This document shows, in pieces, positions 46,954-57,230 of a stretch of 64,000 nucleotides of DNA. Position numbers and translations under genes: made by a program. Under the pieces are notes generated by a model, which made no database searches, was not told the DNA's origin, and saw nothing but the letters and a program-made list of their open reading frames with translations. This DNA comes from Cylindrodendrum hubeiense (Eukaryota > Ascomycota > Sordariomycetes > Hypocreales > Nectriaceae). The stretch lies in contig JAANBB010000183.1 in assembly GCA_014621425.1 (NCBI GenBank), positions 1-64,000 on the forward strand. Reading direction: 5' to 3'. Position 1 is the stretch's first letter, and each line of letters starts with the position of its first letter.

Positions 46954-47782
46954 AACTGTCGAGTTCTGGGGCTCGGGTTGTGTATTTTAGTTGATTGAGG
47001 TACCTTGTGGTTATAAATCCAAGCAAGCCCTTCCTAGCCATTTTCTTAGAATATTCGGGTAGCGTTAATCGAGTGCCGTGATCCAGACAACGTGGTGCAG
47101 TCGTGCTTGCTTGCCATTGGTTGGCGACTAGTTGCGTTCGAAATATCTCGAAACTGGTCGACTCTACCCCGTGGCCAACTCGGCGACTGTGGTGCTCACC
47201 TGCCCCTTTTCCTCCTCGAAATCTTCAGTTACGCTGCAACGTAGCAAGCGCAGGAAACGGGTCGACAACACCAAGACACACAATCATTCACACCAAGATC
47301 AGACTCCCGTCGACATTCGGGATCAACACAATTCATCTCGTCCTGACTACCAAAGGAGCAATCCCCATACTCTCATCTTCTGCTCTCCAGCCCCAGTGGT
47401 GGCTGGAAGGCAGGGGCACCCAGAACGTTGCTCACAAGCCATCATGCTTTTTTGTAATCTTGTCACTCATCAACCGGCGCCATCCGTCTCTCTCCATAAC
47501 GTCGAGCCGTATGCTTCGTCGAAGCCTTTTCGTTGCGTGACGAAATCCAATGCTGAGATGTTCCAATCGCAGGGCCGAATATAGGCAGCCCTTGCCGAAA
47601 TCAGAGCAACGCGAGTCGCAAGCCGCCTATTTTTAATGGTCGTAAAGGTCGTGTGCGCGATGAACTTCTTGTCAAAGATGTCGAGAAAACACAAAGGAAA
47701 AACAAATGTCGTCCGTGGGCTTCATGAAGCTTCCACGTCAACCTTCCCTGGCTCGTGAACCGAGAGAAGTCTTATCACCATT
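46954..47782. other. Intergenic between convergent genes
   Basis: 0.8 kb without coding signal; includes the 3' UTR of the Gis2 gene at the right. Confidence 0.45.
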
Positions 47783-49010
47783 TTAGTTGTTGGGGCACTG
47801 AGCCTGGACGTGGCCACCCTGCTGGCACTTGTAGCAGATCTTCTCGCCGCCGGCAGACTCCTTGGGGCAATCCCGGGAGTAGTGGCCAGACTCGCCACAG
47901 TTGTAGCACTTCATGCCGTTGACGCACTCGCCTATACTGTATTAGCCAAGCCGAAGAAGGGGCGAGAGGCATGACTTACGGGACATGTGGCCGTAACCAC
48001 CGCAAGAGTAGCAGGTCTTGCCAGCGCCGCCAGCGCCGCCACCGAAGCCGCCCTGGCCGCCTCCGTAGGAGTTGTTAAATCCACCAGCACCGGCCTTGGT
48101 GCAGTTGCGGGCAATGTGGCCCATCTCGCCGCACTAATATTGTTAGTTCACTTATTGATTTGTCAAGCTAGGATCTTCTTACCTTGTAGCACTCAGTGCC
48201 CTGGCCACCGCCACCGCCACCGCCCTGCTGGCCGCCCATGGGGCAGTCGCGGGAGATGTGGCCGGGCTGGCCGCACTTGTAGCAGGACTTGTTGTCCTTA
48301 GCGGGCTCGGAGCAGTCACGGCCTAGGATTTGATCAGTGTTTGGTTGAGAAGAGTTGGGAACTTTGGTACATACTCATGTGGCCCTCGCCTTCAAGAGAG
48401 TAGATGTTAGCTCTCAGATCACGATAACGAATGCCGGAGGAAACATACCACCGCAGTTGTAGCTATTCTTTTGTTAGTTGAAAATTATTAACGGAGGCAT
48501 ACAAGGAATACATACCACTTAGCAGGACCCTTGGTAGGGCAGTCGCGGGCCTGGTGACCGGCATTGCCGCCTGTATTGACCACATATTAGTATATTTTCA
48601 AAATCAAGAAACAAATGACATATGCAAGAGTCGGTTGAGGAAAGTTGATGAATCAGGTAAGAAGAAAAAAAAGGCCGAGATATATGGACCATATGATGTG
48701 GGCCAGAACCAATTGATAGCCAAAACGCGTTCGGAAACCGCATCCTGTCGATTATTGGTGTCTCGCAACGCATCTACCGGCGAAACAGTGGCGCAAACAA
48801 TCCCCTCGGGGAAGACAAAAGCAAAAAGAAAATCGGGCAAGGCCTATTGCGGTGTGTGATCATTGTTGAGATCAAGTGCAACCAAAGGTGCACTAATAAG
48901 GCAAAGTGCTAGAGCAATGCAGAGAAAGAAATGACAGAAGAAGAAGAAAAACACTCACAGGAGTAGCAGGCGCCACGAGCAGGGCCGCCGGAAGGAGCAG
49001 AGTAATCCAT
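47783..49010 (-). CDS. GIS2: CCHC zinc-knuckle nucleic-acid-binding protein (Gis2/Byr3/CNBP)
   Basis: Seven exons (49010-48959, 48570-48516, 48462-48449, 48389-48375, 48322-48183, 48133-47980, 47931-47783) join in phase to 192 residues. Seven CX2CX4HX4C knuckles run through the whole protein, starting CYSCGNAGHQARDC and ending CYKCQQGGHVQAQC, with a Gly-rich linker between knuckles three and four (GGQQGGGGGGGQG) and an RGG-like GGGQGGFGGGAGG after the fourth. This is the Gis2/Byr3/CNBP family, which binds G-rich single-stranded nucleic acid and acts in translation and RNA granules. Exons three and four are only 14 and 15 nt. The first intron is 388 nt, several times the local norm. Confidence 0.95.
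48571..48958 (-). other. Unusually long first intron of GIS2 (388 nt)
   Basis: Bounded by GTGAGTG and AATACAG. Other introns in the window are 47 to 112 nt. A long first intron in a highly expressed RNA-binding-protein gene often carries enhancer or feedback-splicing signals. I see no small RNA fold that I can name. Confidence 0.6.
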
Positions 49011-51228
49011 TTTGATGAAGGATGGTTTTTGGGAAGATGAAGTCTGTCATTGAGGTCAGCAATCATTCAGATAGCGTTCTGGCACACGCAGGTGAAAACC
49101 CGGACTAGCGCGACTGTCCGCCCCCGAGATCCGATAGAGGCAAAAGATTAGCGAGGGGCCTTGGATAGACCGCCCGTATCTTGCTTGAGTCAGGCGACGA
49201 GGGGGGTGGTCTAGACCAAGCCGAGGACAATGACTTTGTCCGTTCTTGTGCGGGGGAAGCTGACGAGGGGCAGAAAGCAAAAGTCGTTGAGGGAAAGCAA
49301 CGGCAAAGGTTTTTTTGGGCGAGTTTTTGGGCGACAATCCGTCTCGGTGAAGTCTGATTTTCCCAAGAAGTCCTGCGCCCAGCCTGTGCAGTGCTGCCAC
49401 CTAGAAACGGTAGGCGGGGGCGGGGTGCAGAGATTTCCAGTGTTTGGTGGGTGACGCAGTGCAGTGAAATTTGAGAGCAGCGCAACGCAAGAGCCGCGGG
49501 GGCGGGGATGGAGATGAAGTGAGGGACAGTGGGATGAACGCCCAGGATGGGGAGATGGGTACGAGCACCGCAATGGACAGAAGCAGGCCACTTACTGAGA
49601 GTAGCCGGTCTTGGAGGCTGTAACGAGGTCAAAAGGGTGCGCAGAAAGGCAGGTGTAGAGAAGAAAGTTGGGTTGGTGGTGATTCAATGCGCCTGTTGGT
49701 GCTTGTGAGGGAGAGGTTTTCTGCAAGTGCGGGCCCGCGGGGTTGATGTACGAGTGGTCAGGGCCTGGGCAGAGACAAGGAAAGTGGGATGTGGGAAGTG
49801 GAGAGCGAGCACTGATGCTCGAACCGGGAGGCGCCCAATGGGTAGCCGCCTTGCCAGTGCAAAAATTCACCGGTCTCCTACAGTGCTTCGCTTACAGGGC
49901 AAAATCCGTGGTCGAGACCTCTGCTTCCGCTTCTGGCAGCGCCCGCGTCGCCACTGCTCGCTCTCCAGTGCATCTACACTGTAACATGGTTCGACCTCGT
50001 CTCAGGGCCATTTGTTGAGGGCCCCCCTTTGTGACATCGGACGATGCTTGTACCGCGCTCGCCCATTCATTGACTCTATCCCCTCTACACTGTGGATGCC
50101 CGGGGCATTATTCTCGGCGTGGTGCTCCGTCGTTGGCGCGTTATGTTTCATCAAACAGCGGTGCACAATGGGCGGCCCTGCCTGACGGGTGAAGAGTTTT
50201 CTGCCAGCTGCCCGACGGCTGGCCTCAGTGGCCAGAGATTTTGCTACGCTCTCTGAACTTAATAACTCTCCCATGCCAGTAGTTCTGTTCGTCAGGTGGC
50301 AATATCACAGCAATGTCAGCTGAGTGCCCTGGTCTGGGAGCCAGCAGACGAGCTAGTTCACCAAGCGCGCCATTGGCTGGTCTCCCAGGCCAAAGCCTCT
50401 GCGGCGGCGGCCTTTGGAAGGCGTCTGGGGAATGTCTGAAAACCTGCCATGAGGCCATCTGGGTAAATCGGCATCTGATCACCGTGGAAATAACCCAGTG
50501 CGGCAATCTTCCCGTGGACTATTTCATGTACCTCGTCGCTTTGGTGATTCCAGATATGCGCAATCTCTCGAGTTTGTTCCCCTGATCCTGGCTGTTTGCT
50601 AGTGTCTTGCCGCAGACACTGGCAATGAAAGAAGTCCGGATTCTCTTGCGGAATGAGGCAGGTCGTCAACCTCGCCGTGTCGTACATGCAGCCAGCCATG
50701 TCGGTCGCGTCTCACAAGACTAGATCATATTGTACAAAGATGCGGCAAGATTCCATCGGCCTTGTGGCCGATTTGGATGTTGCTGTGCTCAGCTTCTAAA
50801 CGATGTGGGCTGCGGATTTTTTACAATGGGACGATGGCCGTCCACATGGGCCGAATTATTTGATATGCATCTGCCCACAATCCGATCGATCAACTCGGAT
50901 CCCTTCAAAATGCAAATTCGCTCTGTTGCAATGCGGGGAAAAATGAAGAAGAAAAATCAGAGCTGGTGACACGGCTTTGTTCCCCCATTGGCCACTGCAA
51001 GTTGCCCCTCGCTTTCCGAAGCTACCTTACAACTGATAGAACGCCACGACCCTAACACTGCAGATGGAAACTGTGTGGCAAGCTACCAAACGAGATCTCG
51101 AAGCCCGATTGTCGCACGGACGGTGCAAGAGCGGGGGTCTAGCCTGTTTCAGTTTAGTAATTCTGGGCCTTCCATGTGGAGGATTTTACGGAGCACAAGG
51201 GAGGAGCAAGGATTCGCTCGATGAATAA

Positions 51229-51251
51229 TACTCCGTACCCAGTACGGAGTA
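51229..51251. repeat. Perfect inverted repeat, TACTCCGTAC type
   Basis: TACTCCGTAC and GTACGGAGTA separated by CCA. A TACTCCGTA copy is also seen at 27564, so it may be a dispersed genomic motif. Confidence 0.8.
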
Positions 51252-52362
51252 GATCGCAATGAGTAAGGTATCCATCTTTCTTTTCCAACTACACCAGCTC
51301 TCACTCCCACTACTTACCCAGACTAGCAAACAGCCTTATTCTTGGGTGACTTGTAGATCTTGAACTCGGCCATTTCCATCCTGAAATGTTTAAGGCCGTT
51401 CAGCTAAATGTTTGACACCTACCCATCTACACTTCCTCAAGTCATCCCAGGGCACCAATAACGACCACGCTGAGGTGCTTCCTTTGAAATGAAATCGCTG
51501 AAGCCAAGGTATGTTCAAAATTCCATTGCATAAATGACCATACCTATCACTAAAGACCAAGATTAGATTAACGACTGTAATTTCCGTTACTCGTCTCAGG
51601 CAAATATTCAACTAATTGAGGTGACTCTGAACGACTTTGGGTCACAGCATGCCGTCTCACCCAAGGAGACGGCATGGCTACCTGGCAATTGCCGTTTAAG
51701 CCACTAATCCGGGTCTTTGGTACAATGTAGTTTCAAATCTCGGGAATTTGACGGTTACTCGTCAGCAGTGTACAACACAACGCCCATGTAACGTTCCGTC
51801 TCGACTCCGCTGCAGCACAACTTCTAAACCGTAGTCTGACTCATTTGTCCCAGATCGCAAGTTCATTGTTGTCTCGTCGGAGCCGAACCTGAGGGCTGCG
51901 TTTCTTGGCGATGGCTTCCTGGACTAAATTGGGTCAGCACTGTGCAACCCCAATTATTGGATCTGAGCCGATAGGCGAGGGTACACCCGAAGGCCTAGAA
52001 ACAATCACCGCTCACACGCCGAGTACAGGTGATAATTACTATTGCAGTAAGAGGATATTATTTTAAATATCATACTGTGCATGGGTCAAATGCTCTGTTA
52101 ATCCAAAAACAAGCTTACACGAGACCCGCAAGCCCCTTAGAACTGATGACCATTTATTATTGTAAATTTTGCGGTTCTTTAAGGATGAGTTATTAGAAGC
52201 CCCCTCATCAATCCTTCAAGTCTCATCAACCGCCATTTACGCCCTTGTTTGTGGGCAACGTCTGAAGCTGAACCTGGGCATTGGCTACAACCGAGATGTG
52301 ATAACATGGACTCCAGGCAACCTGAGAAGTCTCGGACTTTTTAGTCAGTCCCCCATTCATCT

Positions 52363-52392
52363 ATAGAGGTGTGTGACTCACACACCCTCTAG
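52363..52392. repeat. Inverted repeat, ~13-bp arms, one bulge
   Basis: TAGAGGTGTGTGA meets TCACACACCCTCTA with one unpaired C in the right arm and a one-base spacer. It lies in the AT-rich part and could be a remnant of element ends. Confidence 0.6.
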
Positions 52393-53858
52393 CAACACTC
52401 ATACTCTCGCCTTTCTCTCCCTCATCAGCGACTAAAAAATCGACCAACTTTTATACCCTCGCAAGTACCCAAACTGATAGAAGGTTGTTGATGTGACTCG
52501 GGTTCAAATTTTGAACCTTCTCTGACATGAGAAAATGAAATATCAGGGTAGTTTACTAACGTCTCGAGAAATACAATTTGTTCACGATAATATTCTTTAC
52601 TTGGTTACTCCTCTCTTCACTTTTGAATCTAAGGTTGTTTTCACTATATTGTCGTGAACGATCGGGCTGGCATTCCAAAATGGATTCTGGTTTGTAGGAC
52701 CTAGGAGTAGAATGCCTAATCTCAAGATTCTCGCCTAGGAGTTTTTTTTTTTTTCAGCAGCCATGAGCAGCAAATTAAATTGGTTGTGTCTTTGGCTTTG
52801 AAGATATCTTCTTGAAAAAGTGTGCCATCTTCCACTGAATATCTACGGACTTGCAATGAACGAGATTTCGCCCCCGAATAACACCAACTGAGATTGTCCT
52901 ATGATTGAGAACAAATAATATTTAACCAGATGCTCAAATATTCGAAAAGGGACATCCACGGCGGTTCGGAGCCCGGCGCGATGGCATCATTTCTTCTCTT
53001 GCGAGGTGGAATCAACGCTCAGCTCAACGGTCTCCAAAATATACTCTAGCATGTATTACAACCCACCAAGTTATGCCACTACGTCTGAGTTCACCGGCGG
53101 TCCTCACAAGCTAACTACCTATGCAGGGATAGACCAGTCTACAGGCAACGAATTTCGATATATCGACCGCCCATCCCCTGAAATCAGTGGCCACGACGCT
53201 TTTCCTCATGGCAATAGTATCAATTAGATGCACAATATTAAATGCAAACATATGTGCTATTTTCCAATGGGTGGCATAGATATGACTCCTACTGACAAAG
53301 CCTCGTAGATGACATAGATCTCATAGAGTGGGAAGATTAGATCCAGACATATGGAGAAGATGAAGGATGAGCTAATTTTAAGGCACATGTCAAATATATA
53401 CCTCGATTGCGATTGATTTAAAGTCCTCTCCGTCGAATGTCTCGTATATCACAGATCAAGAGATGAAGTCGAAGCGAAGATTCGTATCTGAGAGCATTAA
53501 CTTACACAAGCGATAAGCTTTAATGCCACAGGGGACCTGCACCCAGACTTAGCACCAACTAAATCTTCATTACTAATTAAAATTTCTTTATCTTATTACT
53601 ATTTTAATATTGCGATCAATTTTTTTTTGGAAACCAAACTCCCACAGCGACGAAATTGGTGAAAGCCGATTCATTCATTTTGTGGTTGTCCTTGTCACGT
53701 GGAACGACACCGCGACAGATTTCGCACCAGGCGGCCCGCGTTCGCGATGTGGAGACGCGTCAATCAATCCACCCGCAACTCATACCGTGATACCGTGCAT
53801 CAACGAGTCAACTCATATCCATCAAATCGATAATGATTACAAGTCTTTAAAATTCACA

Positions 53859-56030
53859 ATGACGAGTTGGTTTGAAACCGGGCGCCCGGAAATTCTAAAT
53901 GCTGTCGCCGCAGCATGTGGACGCGTCGACGAGGCGATTAGGCAAGGTGAGTACACCTAAGAGCCGCGTGTTCTAGGATCAACCTTCTGACAAGCTGCAG
54001 ACCTTGAGTTGGCGAGACTTGGCCTTGAACAAGCTCATAACGAGCGGGACGACCAGGCCTTGCAGGCTACGGAGTTGAGAGCTGAAAATGCCCGCCTAAA
54101 AAGCCAGCTGGAGAAAGCAGAAGCGGCGAGTGCCAAACGGAACCCACAAAACCCAAGCAATCCGCCATCCAGCACCTTACGACGACCAACCGACAGCAAC
54201 CCATCTGAGATTCAACCTGACTGGAAAGCGGAGTGCGCCAGAGTAAGCTCCAAGTTCAATGCATTGTCGGAAAACTTCAAGAAAGCCAAGGATGCACTTC
54301 GGAAACGAAAGGATGAACGAGACAAGTGGGTTGAGCATTCTATGCTCTTAGAAAAGAAGATCAGGGCCGCGGAGGAGGAGCACGGAATTCGCATCATCGA
54401 CCGGAGCACCAGAAGTGGCCGAGCCTCGACAAACCCAGATGCCAGGGCTGGAGAAAATAACCCCAGTCCGAATACCAGCTTTACCTCTGAAGCTGGGCTC
54501 GAACAAGCCGACTTAGAACTTCCCCCTCTCGCCGCTGAATCCCTCAGTTCAAATCAGGATGCCGCTATTCCGTCCACCAAGGCTATCAATCCACAATCAG
54601 AGTCGACACAAGCAGGATCCGACTCCAGGGAATCGGACGACTTGCCCGACCTACCGACACACAACGGATCTGACGATGTGTTAATCAAGGAAGAGCCATC
54701 ATCGGATTTGCCTGTTGTAGTTTCAGAACGAGCTGTACGGAAGAGGAAGAGAGATGAACCGGAGCCCATTGATGCACCGCTTCGCAAGGTCAAGCTCGAA
54801 TTGAGCGATGCGTCAAGCCCCATTCTCTCCGCGGCACACAATTTATCTGATCCGCAAGACAGCATCGATTTAGGAGATGTTGCCCAGAGAATGTTAACAC
54901 CCAGGAAACGCAAAGAACTTGAAGATTCAGCGAGGAGGGTCCAGGCTCGAATCAACAATCTTGGGACAACAACAGCAGCAGCAGCTCCGTTATATGTAAG
55001 AGCCGACGCAAATCCTCAAACGACTCGGCCTCCTGGATTCTCGTCCGCCCTCACCCCACTCAGTGTCAACCGACGAGTAAACTGGTCTGGAAGAGACAAG
55101 CCACCACCAATTACTCCCCTTAGGAAGGGACTGAGCGACGGTATCGCCGCTCTGGCGGAGGATGGAAGTATCTTCAAGAGGGGGGCCAAGGAGGTGCAGC
55201 TGAAGAGTGGGACGAAGCCAGTCCCTAAGGGCCGACTGGACACGCTCCTAAACAGTCCCTCTGCCCGTGACGAGGAACCGCTTACACGTTCCAATCCTCG
55301 GCCGCGAGCAAGAGTCAGTCTTCTCCCAGACGATCTGCCTATTCCAGGGAGACGCGAACTTCCATTTGAACAAGATATGCGCTCGAAGGACAAGACATCA
55401 GCTCAGCAAACCAACACCCTGAGCCGCCCAGGTCTCACCAAGTCCAGACTACAACCACAAGACACGAGGTCTCCTCTAGCTCACAAAGGCACAAACTCGC
55501 TCCTCAGGAAGAAACTGCCGTCAGAACTACGCCCAGATGATTTCAAGGTCAATCCTCTTGCCAATGAGGGTCACGATTTTGCGTACACAGACGTTGTGAG
55601 AGACAAAAACGAGAGAGCTTGCTTGCCAGGGTGCACTGATATGCACTGTTGCGGGAAGGAGTTCCGAGCCTTGGCCCTTTCACAACGCCCCAACCCACCT
55701 CTTACACCAGCACAACGACAGGAGGAACAGAAACTACTAGAGGATTACATGGGTGACTACGCTTTCCGCCTCGGCACGATGGACAAGGCAGAGAAGGACG
55801 AGCTTTGGGTTGAGGCAAAGACCCAGGAGTTGGCAAATAAATACGGCAAGCATCGGCATCGATATTCGCGTATGCGTTCTCCACCTGGCTTCTGGAATGC
55901 CGACTTCCCCAGTACTCAGGAGCTAGAGGCGGACAGGGCGGAGGCAGCGAAGCGCGACAAGCAGTCGGTTCAGGAGAGGTATCGAGAAGCGATGCGGCCC
56001 GGCGGCAGGTGGATGTTTAGAGACGAATGA
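53859..56030 (+). CDS. SAE2: DNA end-resection factor Sae2/CtIP (Ctp1)
   Basis: Exons 53859-53946 and 54001-56030, intron GTGAGT...GCAG, 705 residues. The N-terminal ~120 residues are a coiled coil (ELRAENARLKSQLEKAEAAS, later KDALRKRKDERDKWVEHSML), the tetramerisation region of the family. A long disordered middle follows. The C-terminal Sae2/CtIP block is clear: ACLPGCTDMHCCGKEFRALA, LLEDYMGDYAFRLGTM, then HRHRYSRMRSPPGFWNADFP near residue 660. Known role: phosphorylated by CDK, stimulates the Mre11-Rad50-Nbs1/Xrs2 nuclease to start resection of double-strand breaks, in mitosis and meiosis. The start is the first ATG, 29 residues before the intron, and matches the family's short N-terminal helix. 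Confidence 0.93.
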
Positions 56031-57230
56031 GAGGGAATCGGAGGAATTGGGGTCGTTTGTCAAGGCTGAGCAACCCCCCTTTGCATGATTAAGGAGTTAT
56101 CTGGGTTACGGCGTTCGTGAGGGGACTGTTAGCATAGCATGTGAAGCCATGGCACGAATGCGAGGCCAATATAAGTGAAACTGAGTACAGCATATTCAAA
56201 GCCACGCAAAAGAAGTGGAACAAGTTGATTCTTTGCAAATTCACAAAGTAAATCTGTCAGGTCCCGCAATCTTGATCTTGATCTTGTGTGCGCAACGGAA
56301 CCCAGGATCAGGGATGAGCAGGGATGCTCTCATCTCATCGCCAGAGAGTTGGCCCAGGCTCTGATGCGTGACATTATCCCAATGTCGGGGTCACCTTCTA
56401 GGGCCGAGAGCTACTGTTTTTAGCGAGGCCGCATACCTGAGGTGGGTGCTGTAAACGCTGTAGGTGCCCAATGGCAGCGCAACAAGGTACCTAAATACAG
56501 GGGATTGTTGTGAATGCGTGCCGTGGTGCGTGCCGCGGTGCGTGCCATGGTGGGCGGGAGTGGGGACACGGGCCAGCGGGCGAACCTAGCTGCCTGGTGT
56601 CGAGCCTCGATTTCTGCCTCAGACAGCAACATGTCGCCGGCTCGGGACGGGCTGTGGCCTTGCAACCTGGCTACCTGGGCCCTTGGCAGGACAGACCACT
56701 AGTAGGGGCGACCCGGCGCAACTTGGCTCGTGTGCACCTTCGCAGCGCCTGCGTGCCAGGAAACTCCGGGTCCCAAATTTTATTCCTCCAACGTCAACCA
56801 TCGGCCTGACGCAACTCTCTCGGTGCGTCTCTTGTTCGGCCTGTGTCCTTTGGGAATCTTTGGACCTCTCCGCTCCTTTCTGTGCCCCCTCTTTTTTTCC
56901 TCTCCTGCGGCTTTCCGTTTTCCCGCCTCTGCTTCGCTCCCGAGACGTCAGGAGCCACCCCTCTGCGCGCTCCGTCATCGCTATCCTCCCGTCGTCGTCT
57001 CGCAGCCTTCAGGCCGCTGCAGGTGTCGTGTCGCGCAAACAATCCGCAACCGCAATCCACCATCCCCGAATCCGACTCAGCTTCAATCCTGCCTCAATCC
57101 TGACGCCCCCGCGCGAAGGCCCATCCGAATCCCTCCGCTCTCCAGCTTCAGCTTCGGCAGCGACGACGTGGCCGCCGAAGTCGCGCCAACTGGGCGGCGC
57201 CCGTCTTCACTCAACCCCCAAGCCGGCAAG
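56031..57230. other. Intergenic / UBP3 promoter and 5' UTR
   Basis: 1.2 kb. The right half is strongly CT-rich (56880-57230), as in many fungal 5' UTRs. No gene supported. Confidence 0.45.

Larger units (their letters stand above)
49011..53858. other. Gene-free region with AT-rich part, 4.8 kb
   Basis: The left 1 kb is the GIS2 5' region. From about 51.3 kb to 53.85 kb the base composition shifts toward A/T. Features: a perfect inverted repeat at 51229-51251, a near-perfect one at 52363-52392, a 17-nt palindrome at 52501-52517, a T run near 52741-52754, and a protein-like fragment at 53049-53226 (MYYNPPSYATTSEFTGGPHK) with no upstream partner. No complete transposon or gene is visible. Confidence 0.5.

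Noticed and set aside
50358..50699. 113-codon minus frame starting MAGCMYDTARL
   Set aside because: Looks mildly protein-like but has no family, no introns and no supporting context.
53049..53226. Short frame MYYNPPSYATTSEF as a gene
   Set aside because: Isolated, in AT-rich DNA, no start context or partner exon; kept only as a possible relic.
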